A DNA stretch of 64,000 nt from Bradyrhizobium erythrophlei. Its GTDB lineage: Bacteria > Pseudomonadota > Alphaproteobacteria > Rhizobiales > Xanthobacteraceae. Under the pieces are notes generated by a model. The model was not told where the DNA came from and searched no databases. It worked only from the letters and a program-made list of their open reading frames with translations. Every line of letters begins with the position of its first letter. Positions within the stretch are counted from its first letter, which is position 1. The DNA is taken from NCBI RefSeq assembly GCF_900142985.1, contig NZ_LT670849.1, positions 682,001 to 746,000 of the forward strand, in the 5' to 3' direction. This document shows, piece after piece, positions 1-8,698 of this stretch. The translations under genes and the position numbers were made by a program.

Positions 1-2
1 GG

Positions 3-641
3 ACCTCCAACGTGCTGCTTGCGATGGATAGCGACCTGGAGGCCATCGGCACCAATGCGCATGAATTGCCGATGGTCGCCGCCGCTCTCGCCAAAGACGA
101 CAACGAATTGCGCTGGGCGCCCTATCGCATTCTCGATCAATGGCGTCACACCTATGGCGGCAATCTCCTGATCGCGCTGCCCGACGCCTTCGGCACCAAG
201 GCTTTCCTGCGTGACGCGCCGGAATGGGTCGCCGACTGGACCGGCTTTCGTCCCGACAGCGCCCCGCCGATCCAGTCCGGCGAGGAAATCATCGCGTGGT
301 GGAAGCAAAAGGGAAAAAATCCGAAGGAAAAGCTTCTGGTATTTTCCGACGCCATGGATGTTGAATCGATCGAGGAAGTCCACCGGCACTTTGCCGGCCG
401 CGTGCGCGTCAGCTTCGGCTGGGGCACCAATCTGACGAACGATTTCGTCGGCTGCGCACCTAATGACTCGGTCAACCTCAATCCAATCTCGATCGTCTGC
501 AAGGTGACCTCGGTCGACGGCCACCCGGCCGTGAAGCTGTCGGACAACCCGGAGAAAGCCACCGGCGCGCCGAGCGAAGTCGAGCGGTACCTGCGCGTGT
601 TCGGCGATGCCGGCCGGGTTCGCACCGCCGTGCACGTCTAG
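3..641 (+). CDS. pncB: Nicotinate phosphoribosyltransferase, C-terminal part (5' end outside window)
   Basis: Converts nicotinate, PRPP and ATP to nicotinate mononucleotide in the cytosolic NAD salvage (Preiss-Handler) route. The reading frame is open from the first bases, so only about the last 212 residues of a usually ~430-residue enzyme are present. Recognisable segments are TSNVLLA at the very start, GTNAHELP (in studied homologues the histidine of this segment is the autophosphorylated residue), [10 protein letters not shown] and [10 protein letters not shown], which form the phosphate-binding end of the barrel. The stop codon is followed by a palindromic intergenic repeat. Family assignment is secure; the N-terminus and promoter cannot be judged. 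Confidence 0.93.
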   Translation, partial: TSNVLLAMDSDLEAIGTNAHELPMVAAALAKDDNELRWAPYRILDQWRHTYGGNLLIALPDAFGTKAFLRDAPEWVADWTGFRPDSAPPIQSGEEIIAWWKQKGKNPKEKLLVFSDAMDVESIEEVHRHFAGRVRVSFGWGTNLTNDFVGCAPNDSVNLNPISIVCKVTSVDGHPAVKLSDNPEKATGAPSEVERYLRVFGDAGRVRTAVHV

Positions 642-657
642 AATTCCCCTCACCCGG

Positions 658-701
658 ATTGCGCATGCGCAATTCGACCTCTCCCCGCAGGCGGGAAGAG
701 G
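658..701. repeat. Palindromic intergenic repeat (two adjacent palindromes)
   Basis: A perfect 16-bp palindrome ATTGCGCATGCGCAAT (658-673) is followed by a hairpin with 11-nt arms, one mismatch (678-688 with 691-701). I remember this type of sequence as a very common intergenic repeat in Bradyrhizobium. It lies between pncB and the sulfhydrylase gene and could end pncB transcription, though there is no clear T-run. Confidence 0.6.
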
Positions 702-733
702 TGAACAACAGAGATCATCAGGCGAGGAGCTCC

Positions 734-2029
734 ATGCCCACCCCCAAGCCGCCTGCCTTCGAGACACTGAGCCTGCATGCCGGCCAGCGCGTCGACCCCG
801 CGACCGGCGCGCGCGCGGTGCCGATCTATCAGACGACGTCCTACGTCTTCCAGGATTCCGATCACGCGGCGGCGCTGTTCAACCTCGAACGCGCCGGCCA
901 TATCTATACGCGGATTTCCAACCCGACGACGGCGGTACTGGAAGAACGTATCGCGGCACTGGAGGCCGGCGTCGGTGCGATCGCGACCGCCAGCGGCATG
1001 GCGGCGATGCACCTTGCCATCGCCACGCTGCTCAATGCCGGCGATCATGTCGTCGCATCAAGCTCGCTCTATGGCGGCACCATCAATCTGCTGGCACACA
1101 CGCTGCCGCGCTTCGGCATCACCACGACCTTTGTAAAGCCACGCGCGCATGATGAATTCCGCGCGGCGATCCGGCCGAACACGCGGCTCGTCATCGGCGA
1201 GACCATCGGCAATCCCGGCCTTGAGGTGCTCGACATCCCGACCGTGGCGCAAATCGCGCATGACGCGAAAATTCCGCTTCTGATCGACAACACGTTCGCA
1301 ACGCCATTTCTCAGCCGCCCGATCGAACTCGGCGCCGATATCGTCATGAACTCGGCGACCAAGTGGCTTGGCGGCCATGGCATTGCCATCGGCGGCGCTA
1401 TCGTCGATGGCGGCCGGTTCGACTGGCATGCCTCGGGCAAGTTTCCGGTCCTGACCGAACCTTATGCCGGCTATCACGGCATCGTTTTCGACGAGCAGTT
1501 CGGCCAGGCCGCCTTCATCATGCGCGCCCGCACCGAAGGCCTGCGCGACTTCGGCGCGTGCCTGTCGCCGACCAATGCCTTCCAGCTCCTGCAAGGCATC
1601 GAGACGCTCGGCGTGCGCATGGAGCGGCACATGAGCAATACGCTTGGCGTGCTGGAATTCCTCAACTCGAACAAGGCCGTCGACTGGGTTTTGCATCCGG
1701 CGCTTGAAAGTCACCCCGATCATGCGCTCGCCAAAAAGCTGTTGCCGCGCGGCGCGGGTTCGATCGTCTCCTTCGGCATCAAGGGCGGCAGACCCGCCGG
1801 CAAGAAATTCATCGAGTCCCTCAAGCTGATCAGCCATCTCGCCAATGTCGGCGACGCCAAGACGCTGGTGATCCATCCCGCCTCTACCACGCATCAGCAG
1901 ATGGATGCCGCGCAATTGAAGGCGGCCGGTATCGGCGAAGAGCTGGTGCGGCTATCGGTCGGCATCGAGGCGGCCGCCGACATCATCGACGATCTCGGCC
2001 AGGCGCTGCGCGCCTCGCAGAAGGTTTAA
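734..2029 (+). CDS. metY: O-acetylhomoserine aminocarboxypropyltransferase (sulfhydrylase)
   Basis: PLP enzyme of the Cys/Met-metabolism family that makes homocysteine (or methionine from methanethiol) from O-acetylhomoserine and sulfide; cytosolic. It has 431 residues, the usual length. Seen: FETLSLHAGQ at the N-terminus, PIYQTTSYVF, YTRISNPT, the SGMAA helix and the PLP lysine in NSATKWLGG (about K210). The start at 734 is chosen over an in-frame upstream ATG because GAGGAG lies 6-11 bases before it and the family N-terminus begins there. The next gene, an alpha/beta hydrolase, starts 3 nt after the stop, so the two are probably cotranscribed. An O-succinylhomoserine-specific MetZ cannot be excluded from sequence alone. 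Confidence 0.88.
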   Translation: MPTPKPPAFETLSLHAGQRVDPATGARAVPIYQTTSYVFQDSDHAAALFNLERAGHIYTRISNPTTAVLEERIAALEAGVGAIATASGMAAMHLAIATLLNAGDHVVASSSLYGGTINLLAHTLPRFGITTTFVKPRAHDEFRAAIRPNTRLVIGETIGNPGLEVLDIPTVAQIAHDAKIPLLIDNTFATPFLSRPIELGADIVMNSATKWLGGHGIAIGGAIVDGGRFDWHASGKFPVLTEPYAGYHGIVFDEQFGQAAFIMRARTEGLRDFGACLSPTNAFQLLQGIETLGVRMERHMSNTLGVLEFLNSNKAVDWVLHPALESHPDHALAKKLLPRGAGSIVSFGIKGGRPAGKKFIESLKLISHLANVGDAKTLVIHPASTTHQQMDAAQLKAAGIGEELVRLSVGIEAAADIIDDLGQALRASQKV

Positions 2030-2032
2030 GTC

Positions 2033-2815
2033 ATGCAGTTGTCGGTCAATGGCGTTGAGACGTTTGTGGCGACCGGTGGCAAGCCGTTCGACAAATCACT
2101 ACCGACAGTGGTGCTGCTGCACGGTGCGGGCTTCGATCATTCGACCTGGGCGCTGCATAGCCGCTGGTTCGCCCATCACGGATTCTCCGTGCTGGCGCCC
2201 GACCTGCCCGGCCATGGCCGCTCTGCCGGCAAAGCGCTGGCGACCATCGCGGACATGGCGGACTGGACCGCCGCCTTGATCGACGCGGCCGGCGCGGCCA
2301 AAGCCAGATTGATCGGCCATTCCATGGGCTCGCTGATTGCGCTCGAGACCGCGGCACGCCATCCCGACAAGGTCGCAGGCTTAAGCCTGATCGGAACCGC
2401 CGCCGCCATGACGGTCGGGCCGGATCTGCTGAAGGCGGCCGAAGCCAATGACATCGCAGCGATCGACATGGTTTCGATCTGGGGACTGGGCTTCAAGGCC
2501 GAACTCGGCGGCAGCCTCGCGCCGGGACTGTGGATGCACCAGGGCGCCCAGCGCGTGCTGGAACGAACCGCGCCCGGCGTGCTCCATAGCGACCTTGCCG
2601 CCTGCAACGCCTATCAGAACGCGCTTGCCGCCGCGGCTCAGGTCAAGGTGCCGGCCGCCGTCATCCTCGGCGAGCGTGACATGATGACCCCGGCCAAGGC
2701 GGGCAAGACACTTGCCGCCGCAATACCCGGCGCCCGCACGATCGTGCTGCCGGGCGCGGGCCACATGATGATGGTCGAACAGCCGGACGAACTTCTGGCG
2801 GCGTTGCGGGTGTAG
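2033..2815 (+). CDS. Alpha/beta-fold hydrolase
   Basis: 260 residues of the classical single-domain alpha/beta hydrolase type. Visible: oxyanion-hole region VLLHGAGFDHSTW (about 27-39), nucleophile elbow GHSMGS with Ser97, an acidic residue in LGERDMM (about 217) and the histidine in GAGHMMM near the C-terminus. A cap domain lies between about residues 125 and 195. No signal peptide, so cytosolic. It follows metY by 3 nt and probably shares its transcript, but the substrate is unknown; esterase or C-C hydrolase are both possible. No link to methionine metabolism can be shown from the sequence. Confidence 0.85.
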   Translation: MQLSVNGVETFVATGGKPFDKSLPTVVLLHGAGFDHSTWALHSRWFAHHGFSVLAPDLPGHGRSAGKALATIADMADWTAALIDAAGAAKARLIGHSMGSLIALETAARHPDKVAGLSLIGTAAAMTVGPDLLKAAEANDIAAIDMVSIWGLGFKAELGGSLAPGLWMHQGAQRVLERTAPGVLHSDLAACNAYQNALAAAAQVKVPAAVILGERDMMTPAKAGKTLAAAIPGARTIVLPGAGHMMMVEQPDELLAALRV

Positions 2816-2822
2816 TCGTTTT

Positions 2823-2917
2823 CCTCATCCTGAGGAGGCGCACAGCGCCGTCTCGAAGGATGAGGCCCCGTTCGGTCTCATGGTTCTAGACGCGCGTGCC
2901 GCGCTCCTCACCATGAG
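2823..2917. repeat. Tandem palindromic repeats (Bradyrhizobium-type)
   Basis: Two hairpins in tandem. The first (2823-2865) has arms cctcatcc/ggatgagg, the second (2877-2917) ctcatggt/accatgag, each with a GC-rich centre. I recognise the style from Bradyrhizobium intergenic repeats. It sits downstream of the hydrolase gene and may act as a terminator. Confidence 0.65.
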
Positions 2918-3168
2918 GACCCTCGTTTACGCATCGTTATCGATGACTCGCAGCACGAAGCGCAGGCTCGATCGCAGTTAGCGATTGCTTTCGATCCTGA
3001 GAGATCGGAGCCGCGCGCACTGAAATAGGCGGCCTAAACCGTGCATTTGCGAGGAAAATCAGGCAGGTGCCGACAAAAGCGGCACTGCCGCTCTTAAGGT
3101 CGTTCTCACCTTTTTGTGGTTGTATCGCGGAAAATTTGCACGGTTCGGAAGCCGGCAAGACAACCACA
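2918..3168. other. Intergenic region with nested inverted repeats upstream of the GGDEF-EAL gene
   Basis: Contains a hairpin (3062-3072 with 3080-3089, one bulge) enclosed by a 9-bp inverted repeat (AACCGTGCA at 3037-3045, TGCACGGTT at 3137-3145). An in-frame GTG at 3067 lies inside the hairpin, which argues that translation starts further downstream. No clear promoter motif is seen. Confidence 0.35.
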
Positions 3169-5061
3169 GTGTCGCGCCAGACAGAAGATCAATCGCCCCG
3201 CGCCTTCGCATGGCGTCGCCGGTTCGCGCAGATGGTGGCGGCGATTCGTTACGACCTGTCGTGGCGTTTCACACGTCCGGGCGCGTTGAGGCAGCGCTTC
3301 GAGCAAGCGATCGCGAATCTGCCGCAGGGAATCTGCCTGTATGACGCAGATGACCGGCTTCACCTGGTCAACGAACAGTTCTGCCGGATTTACAATCAGC
3401 CGATGAGCCGGCTTCGCACCGGCATGAGGCTTTACGACGTGCTGGCCGACAGTTGCTCGCTCGGCAACTATCCCGGCCGCAGCCTCGATGATATCTATGC
3501 GGCACGCAAAGCCTTCATCGATCGCCGCGAGAAGGGAATATTTCTTCAGGAACTCGGCGATGGCCGGTTGATTGCCATACACCATCAACCGCTCGAAGAC
3601 GGCGGCTGGGTCTGCACCTACGAAGACATCACCGAACGGCGAAAGGCCGAAGCCCAGGTCGAGTTTCTGGCGCATCATGACAGCCTGACCGAGCTGCCCA
3701 ATCGACGCTTTTTCACCGATCGGCTCAATCAAGCGACGACGCGCGCGACGTCCGGCAATCGCTGCGCGTTGCTGTGTCTCGACCTCGATGGCTTCAAGGA
3801 GGTCAACGACCGGCTCGGACACGCCGCCGGCGATGTGCTCCTGAAGAACGTCGCCATGCGGTTGAAGGACGCCATTCGCTCAAGCGATACCTGCGCCAGG
3901 CTGGGCGGCGACGAATTTGCGATCCTGCTGCCGGATTCGTCGGCCGCTGACGCGCTTCGGGTCGCGAACGATCTGGCCTTTGTGCTTCGGCAGCCGTACT
4001 TTCTTGGCGCGTTCGGCTCTGCCGACGTGACTGCGAGCATTGGCATTGCGATGGCGCCGGACCACGCTGTTACGGCCGACGAGTTGATGCTGAAAGCCGA
4101 CCGCGCACTCTATAAGTCCAAGAATGCAAGACAGAGCTTGCCGGTCGTGTTCGACGAAGCGCTGGATCTTTCACCGCAGATGGAAACATCCCGGCTGCAA
4201 AAGGCGTCGGCCAAAAAATCCAGCTCCGACGAGCTTCAGGAAATCGCAGATGACCTCAGGCTGGCGCTGAAGAACGGCGGCGAACTTTGCTTGCACTACC
4301 AACCGATCTGCGACGCTAGAAATGGCCGGCCGGTCGTTGTCGAGGCTCTCGCGCGCTGGCATAACCCGGTTCGAGGCCATGTCTCGCCGCTCGAATTCGT
4401 CAAGGCAGCGGAGCGGCACGGGCTGATCAACCAGTTGCTGAAATGGGCTCTCGCGTCAGCATGCCACGAAGCGGCGCACTGGGATGGCAACCTCAAAGTC
4501 AGCGTCAATTTATCGCCGCTCAACCTGGGTTTACCTGATCTGCTCAACTCGGTCGAGCAGGCCCTCGGGGACAGCGGTTTACCCGCGCGCAGGCTGGTGC
4601 TCGAACTGACGGAAGCGTCCGCCGTCGACCGGTCCAGCGATACATTGGAGCGGTTGCGCGAATTGTCCGCCATCGGCGTCGAGATCTGGCTCGACGATTT
4701 CGGTTCGGGATACGCGAATTTCGAATACCTTCGATACCTGCCGTGCCACGTCGTGAAGATCGACCGGAGTTTCCTCGCCGAATACGAAAAACGCCGCGAG
4801 CTGCTCGGTGGAATGATCGATCTCGCCCACGCCTGCGGCCTGAAGGTGGTCGCGGAAGGCGTGGAAACGGCAGAACATCTGAGCTTGTTGCAAAGCCTGG
4901 GCTGCGACCTGTTGCAAGGTTTCCTGCTGGCCAGGCCGTTACCTTCAGGCGAACTCCAGGCGGTTCTCCGCCGCGGTCTGCCTTATCACGAAAGCCGCTC
5001 GATCGTCCCCGGCACCAACTTCGCGGGTTCGAATCCGGCTAAAATATCGAGCGGCGCCTAA
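3169..5061 (+). CDS. PAS-GGDEF-EAL cyclic-di-GMP turnover protein
   Basis: Likely dual-function diguanylate cyclase and c-di-GMP phosphodiesterase. Domains in order: a PAS sensor beginning AIANLPQGICLYDADD, then a GGDEF domain with intact GGDEF at bases 3904-3918 and an inhibitory I-site RSSD five residues before it, then an EAL domain with EALARW (4342 on), NLSP, ELTE, DDFGSGY, KIDRSF and AEGVET, all catalytic and metal residues present. No transmembrane segment, so cytosolic. The start is uncertain: GTG 3169 is chosen; GTG 3067 lies in a hairpin and would add an implausible low-complexity leader, and ATG 3232 is also in frame. The signal sensed by the PAS domain is unknown. It stands alone, 14 nt from a convergent protease gene. 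Confidence 0.9.
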   Translation: MSRQTEDQSPRAFAWRRRFAQMVAAIRYDLSWRFTRPGALRQRFEQAIANLPQGICLYDADDRLHLVNEQFCRIYNQPMSRLRTGMRLYDVLADSCSLGNYPGRSLDDIYAARKAFIDRREKGIFLQELGDGRLIAIHHQPLEDGGWVCTYEDITERRKAEAQVEFLAHHDSLTELPNRRFFTDRLNQATTRATSGNRCALLCLDLDGFKEVNDRLGHAAGDVLLKNVAMRLKDAIRSSDTCARLGGDEFAILLPDSSAADALRVANDLAFVLRQPYFLGAFGSADVTASIGIAMAPDHAVTADELMLKADRALYKSKNARQSLPVVFDEALDLSPQMETSRLQKASAKKSSSDELQEIADDLRLALKNGGELCLHYQPICDARNGRPVVVEALARWHNPVRGHVSPLEFVKAAERHGLINQLLKWALASACHEAAHWDGNLKVSVNLSPLNLGLPDLLNSVEQALGDSGLPARRLVLELTEASAVDRSSDTLERLRELSAIGVEIWLDDFGSGYANFEYLRYLPCHVVKIDRSFLAEYEKRRELLGGMIDLAHACGLKVVAEGVETAEHLSLLQSLGCDLLQGFLLARPLPSGELQAVLRRGLPYHESRSIVPGTNFAGSNPAKISSGA

Positions 5062-5075
5062 GGTTGCGGTGCGGT

Positions 5076-6098
5076 CTATCGCCCCGCCACCTTGCGCTCG
5101 ACCGGGTGAATGTCGATTTCGCGCAGACGCCCGAGCCGCAGGATGTCCATCTTCAGCGTACGGTCGATCCGGTCGCGGTCGAGCACGCGGATCAGGTCGT
5201 CGACGCCATGGATGGTGACGCCGTCGAGCCTGATCACGACGTCGCCCGGCAAGATCCCGGCGCGCGACGCCGGACCGTCCGGCTCGATCTGCGCCAAAAG
5301 CGCGCCCATCTTGTTGTCGACGCCGGCGATCACCGCATGCCGCCGCGGCACCGGCACGGTCTGGCCGGATACGCCGATATAGGCGCGGCGGACATAGCCG
5401 TGGCGGATGATCTCCGACAGCACGAACTGCGCCGTGTTGCTCGCGACCGCAAAGCAGATGCCTTGCGCACCGCTGATGATGGCGGTGTTGATGCCGATGA
5501 CCTCGCCGGCCGACGACACCAGCGGGCCGCCGGAATTACCGGGGTTGAGCGCCGCATCCGTCTGGATCACGTCCTCGATCGTCCGGCCGCTCACCGAGCG
5601 GATCGAGCGGCCCAACGCCGAAACCACGCCGGCCGTGACCGTCGATTCGAAACCGAGCGGATTGCCGATCGCCACCACAAGCTGGCCGCGGCGCAGATTC
5701 CTGGAATTGCCCAGCGAGGCATATTGTAAATCCCGCGCGCCGTCGGCGCGCAGCAGCGCCAGATCGGTATCGGGATCGACGCCGAGCACGCGGGCATCGG
5801 TGACGACGCCCTCGATATCCTGCAACCGGATATGTCGCGACGAGCCGACCACGTGACTATTCGTCAAAACCAGGCCGTCGGGCGAGATCACGATGCCCGA
5901 GCCAAGCCCGCCGCGCGACCGGGCGCCGGGCGTCCGGTCACCGGTCTCGACCCGGACCACCGCGGGCCCGACCCGCTCGGTCACGCCGATAACCGCGTTG
6001 GAATAGGCATCAAGCAAAAGCTGGTCGCCGTCGGGCGACGAGACCGGCGCGGCACTCGAATCGGGAGCCGTCGAGCCGTATTGGGTGAAATCCAGCAT
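5076..6098 (-). CDS. HtrA/DegP-like trypsin-fold serine protease with PDZ domain
   Basis: 340 residues. The protease domain carries the triad His82 (TNSHVV), Asp112 (DTDLALL) and Ser189 (NPGNSGGP), followed by one C-terminal PDZ domain (about 235-330, ending with GDVVIRLDG). Classical DegP/DegQ proteins have a signal peptide and often two PDZ domains; here the N-terminus MLDFTQYG shows no hydrophobic leader, so the protein may be cytosolic or the export signal lies elsewhere. The ATG at 6098 is chosen; the open frame continues upstream only through GC-rich sequence with short palindromes. Protein quality control is the likely role. It is divergent from the acetyltransferase-like gene. Confidence 0.86.
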   Translation of the reverse strand: MLDFTQYGSTAPDSSAAPVSSPDGDQLLLDAYSNAVIGVTERVGPAVVRVETGDRTPGARSRGGLGSGIVISPDGLVLTNSHVVGSSRHIRLQDIEGVVTDARVLGVDPDTDLALLRADGARDLQYASLGNSRNLRRGQLVVAIGNPLGFESTVTAGVVSALGRSIRSVSGRTIEDVIQTDAALNPGNSGGPLVSSAGEVIGINTAIISGAQGICFAVASNTAQFVLSEIIRHGYVRRAYIGVSGQTVPVPRRHAVIAGVDNKMGALLAQIEPDGPASRAGILPGDVVIRLDGVTIHGVDDLIRVLDRDRIDRTLKMDILRLGRLREIDIHPVERKVAGR

Positions 6099-6212
6099 GG
6101 TCAAAATCCTTTGGGCAGTTGAAATGGGGGCTCGCCCCCGCCCTCGCAAGTACGGGGTTTTCGGCTAAGCTGCCGACGGGGACGCGGAAAACCCGCGTTA
6201 GGGACATTTTGG
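6099..6212. other. Divergent intergenic region with two short GC palindromes
   Basis: Between htrA-like (minus) and the GNAT-like gene (plus). It holds GGGGGCTCGCCCCC (6126-6139) and a small hairpin ACGCGG/CCGCGT (6182-6187 with 6193-6198) just before the plus-strand gene. Both promoters must lie here; no convincing -35/-10 pair is seen. Confidence 0.35.
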
Positions 6213-7148
6213 ATGCTCGCGGTTTCGGAAGAACGTACCGTCGATTTTGAAAGCACGGCGCGCATCGCTACCGAAGCGTTCGGGTCGAAAGACGTCACCT
6301 TCTCGCCGTCACGGATGAAGTGGCTCTACGAGCGCGGCTTCGGCGAGGGAGCCGCGGTCGTGTCTGCCTTCGACGGCGAAAAGAAGGTCGGCCAGATCGT
6401 GCTGCTGCACCAGAAGGTCCATCTGGACGGCGCGCCGGTGAGCGCCACGCAGCTGATCGACCTCTTCGTTCTAAAAGCCTATCGTTCGCCGGGCGTGGTT
6501 CGACACCTCTACCAGGAAGCCGAACGGGTGTGCGAGGCCGGCCAGTTTCGCATCATCCTCGGTCTGCCGAATCCGATCTCTGCCCCGCTCAACGCCCGTT
6601 TCATGAAAGTGCGCCCCTTTTTGTCGTTGCCGGTGCGCATCGGCGTCAGTCTCGGCTGGCCGCGCGGTCGACGCCTGCTGTTTTCAATTCCCGTCAGGAC
6701 GATGCCCAGGGACGAAGCGATCGAGCGCCTGACGCCCTTTGCGACGCCGGCCTCGGAAAACGGCCTGTACTGGGATGCCGAAACCCTGTTCGAGCGCATC
6801 AGCGATCCGACCTGCGCCTATGCGGTCCATGCGACGGCCGATCTGCTGCTGGTCTCGTCGTCGCGAAGAACGCGCGGGATCAGCCACGCGCTGCTATGCG
6901 GTTTCTTCGCGCGGCCCGGTGCTGTCATAGGTTCGGGCGATATCGCCACCTTGATCCGCGCCGCCTGCCGGGTCTGGAAGCATCAGGTATTTGTTTATGC
7001 GGGGATCAACAAGTGCCTGCCGCGGTTGCCGGGAATTGCAATACCGGGGCGGTATCGCCAGCCGATCCTGGTGCAGTTACGCGACACTCTGACCGAAACG
7101 TTCCCGCGCTTCGATCGCTTTCAACTGACCGATTCCGATTTCATCTGA
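6213..7148 (+). CDS. Probable GNAT-like N-acyltransferase, function unknown
   Basis: 311 residues, cytosolic. The N-terminal ~130 residues resemble the acyl-CoA N-acyltransferase fold: a strand-rich start, VGQIVLLHQKVHLDG, then IDLFVLKAYRSPGVVRHLYQEAERVCEAG, which looks like the core beta strand followed by the CoA-binding loop and helix. The C-terminal half (about 180-311) is another alpha/beta region as in lipid II or FemX-like double-GNAT proteins, but I cannot assign a substrate. The start ATG 6213 is the first in frame after the divergent promoter region. It is convergent with livF, with a dispersed repeat between the two stops. Confidence 0.6.
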   Translation: MLAVSEERTVDFESTARIATEAFGSKDVTFSPSRMKWLYERGFGEGAAVVSAFDGEKKVGQIVLLHQKVHLDGAPVSATQLIDLFVLKAYRSPGVVRHLYQEAERVCEAGQFRIILGLPNPISAPLNARFMKVRPFLSLPVRIGVSLGWPRGRRLLFSIPVRTMPRDEAIERLTPFATPASENGLYWDAETLFERISDPTCAYAVHATADLLLVSSSRRTRGISHALLCGFFARPGAVIGSGDIATLIRAACRVWKHQVFVYAGINKCLPRLPGIAIPGRYRQPILVQLRDTLTETFPRFDRFQLTDSDFI

Positions 7149-7150
7149 CG

Positions 7151-7206
7151 GCATAGCGTTTTCGAGCGAAGTGGGCACTGGTTCGCGTGAAAAAAACGCG
7201 TCAAAA
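7151..7206. repeat. Dispersed intergenic repeat of Bradyrhizobium type
   Basis: The stretch beginning gcatagcgttttcgagcgaa and ending aacgcgtcaaa is, from memory, one of the most frequent intergenic repeats in Bradyrhizobium. It has an imperfect inverted repeat (gcgtttt with aaaacgc) around a loop and lies between two convergent genes, so it may terminate transcription. Confidence 0.6.
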
Positions 7207-7215
7207 GATAATCGC

Positions 7216-7920
7216 TTAGCTCACGCCAAGGCGGACGAACAGCACATCGGTTTGTTGCGCCAGCGCCGCCGCATCGGCCTGATGCACGACCTGACCAGTC
7301 TCCAGAACATAGACGCGGTCGGCAACGGCCAGCGCGCTGTAGAGATTTTGTTCGACCAGAAGGATCGACAATCCCTCGCGCTTGAGATCGCGGACGATGC
7401 CCTCGAGATGCTGCACCATCACCGGCGCCAGCCCTTCCGACGGCTCATCCATCAGGATCAGTTCGGGATCGATCATCAAGGCGCGGCCGACCGCAAGCAT
7501 GCCGCGCTCACCGCCGGAGAGTTGTCCGCCGCGGTGATGACGCCGTTCGGCCAACCGCGGGAAAAGCCCGAATACGCGCTCCAGCGTCCAACCATCCTTG
7601 GCGCGCGCCCCCTTCAGCATCGTCAGATGCTCGGTCACCGTCAGCGACGGGAACAACCGCCGTCCCTGCGGCACGATTGCGATTCGGCGGCCGGCGATGT
7701 CATGCGGCCGCAGGCCGAGCAGGCTTTCGTCGCGCCAGGTGATCGAGCCGGAACGAACCTGCGGCGGCGTCAACCCCATGATCGAGCGGATCAGCGTGGT
7801 CTTGCCCATGCCGTTGCGGCCAAGCACGGCGACGATTTCGCCCTGAGCCACGTCGAGCGAGACGCCGCGAACCACCAGCGCTTCACCATAACCGCTATGC
7901 AGGTCACGAACCTCAAGCAT
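7216..7920 (-). CDS. livF: Branched-chain-type ABC transporter ATP-binding protein (LivF-like)
   Basis: 234-residue nucleotide-binding subunit. Walker A GRNGMGKTT, signature LSGGERGM and Walker B LILMDEPSEG are all present. It energises uptake through LivH-LivM at the inner membrane together with the LivG-like subunit. Its start overlaps the livG stop by 8 nt, showing translational coupling. It is the last gene of the ten-gene minus-strand unit that starts with the FrsA-like hydrolase at 16429. The name reflects family: in this cluster the cargo is probably a cyclic amide, imide or related metabolite rather than leucine. Confidence 0.93.
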   Translation of the reverse strand: MLEVRDLHSGYGEALVVRGVSLDVAQGEIVAVLGRNGMGKTTLIRSIMGLTPPQVRSGSITWRDESLLGLRPHDIAGRRIAIVPQGRRLFPSLTVTEHLTMLKGARAKDGWTLERVFGLFPRLAERRHHRGGQLSGGERGMLAVGRALMIDPELILMDEPSEGLAPVMVQHLEGIVRDLKREGLSILLVEQNLYSALAVADRVYVLETGQVVHQADAAALAQQTDVLFVRLGVS

Positions 7921-8668
7921 GGCGCGGCCGTCCCAGATAGACTTCCTGCACCTGTTTGTTGCGCCTGATATCGTCGGGCGCCTCCTCGACCAGCACGCGG
8001 CCCTCGAACATGCAGGTGACGCGATCGACGAGGCCGAGCGCGAGGTCCATATCGTGCTCGATCAGGACCACCGTAATATCGCGACCGAGCGAGCGGATGA
8101 TTTCCGCTACCATCGAACGCTCCGAGGGCGATAGTCCGGCCGCTGGCTCGTCCAGCAGCAACAGTCGCGGCGACGTCACCAGCGACAGAGCGATTTCAAG
8201 CTGGCGCTGCTCGCCATAGGAAAGATCGTTCACCATCACATCGGCGCGGCCTGCGATCCGTACCGCCTCCAGCGCCGTTGCGATTTGCGATCCCTCGCTC
8301 GCGTCGACATCGGGCGTGCCAAACAGCGAAAACTTGCGCGCCGATCGTCCGCGCAACGCCAACACCATATTGTCGCGCACCGTGAGGCGCGGAAACAGGT
8401 TGGTGATCTGGAAGGTGCGCGACACGCCGAGCCGCGCGCGCCGATGCGGCGGCAGGTGCGTGATGTCGTGACTATCAAAGGCGATTTTTCCTGCCGTCGG
8501 CGGCAGCGCGCCGGCAATCGCATTGAAAAGCGTGGTCTTGCCCGCCCCGTTGGGTCCGATGATGGCGCGGCGCTGGCCCTGCGGCACGGTGAGGCTGACG
8601 CCATCGACCGCGCGCAGCGCGTCGAACGCCACGACGACATCGGACAGAGTGAGAATCGGTTCGGACAC
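7913..8668 (-). CDS. livG: Branched-chain-type ABC transporter ATP-binding protein (LivG-like)
   Basis: 251 residues with Walker A GPNGAGKTT, signature LSYGEQRQLEIAL and Walker B LLLLDEPAAG, plus the C-terminal segment EVYLGRPRHA typical of LivG. It forms a heterodimer with LivF. The start is GTG at 8668; only a weak AGG ribosome-binding element precedes it, and it lies 30 nt after the binding-protein gene. All Walker and switch residues are intact, so it should be functional. Confidence 0.93.
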   Translation of the reverse strand: MSEPILTLSDVVVAFDALRAVDGVSLTVPQGQRRAIIGPNGAGKTTLFNAIAGALPPTAGKIAFDSHDITHLPPHRRARLGVSRTFQITNLFPRLTVRDNMVLALRGRSARKFSLFGTPDVDASEGSQIATALEAVRIAGRADVMVNDLSYGEQRQLEIALSLVTSPRLLLLDEPAAGLSPSERSMVAEIIRSLGRDITVVLIEHDMDLALGLVDRVTCMFEGRVLVEEAPDDIRRNKQVQEVYLGRPRHA

Positions 8669-8698
8669 GGTACCTGATCAGGCTCTCTTGATCGCTCT

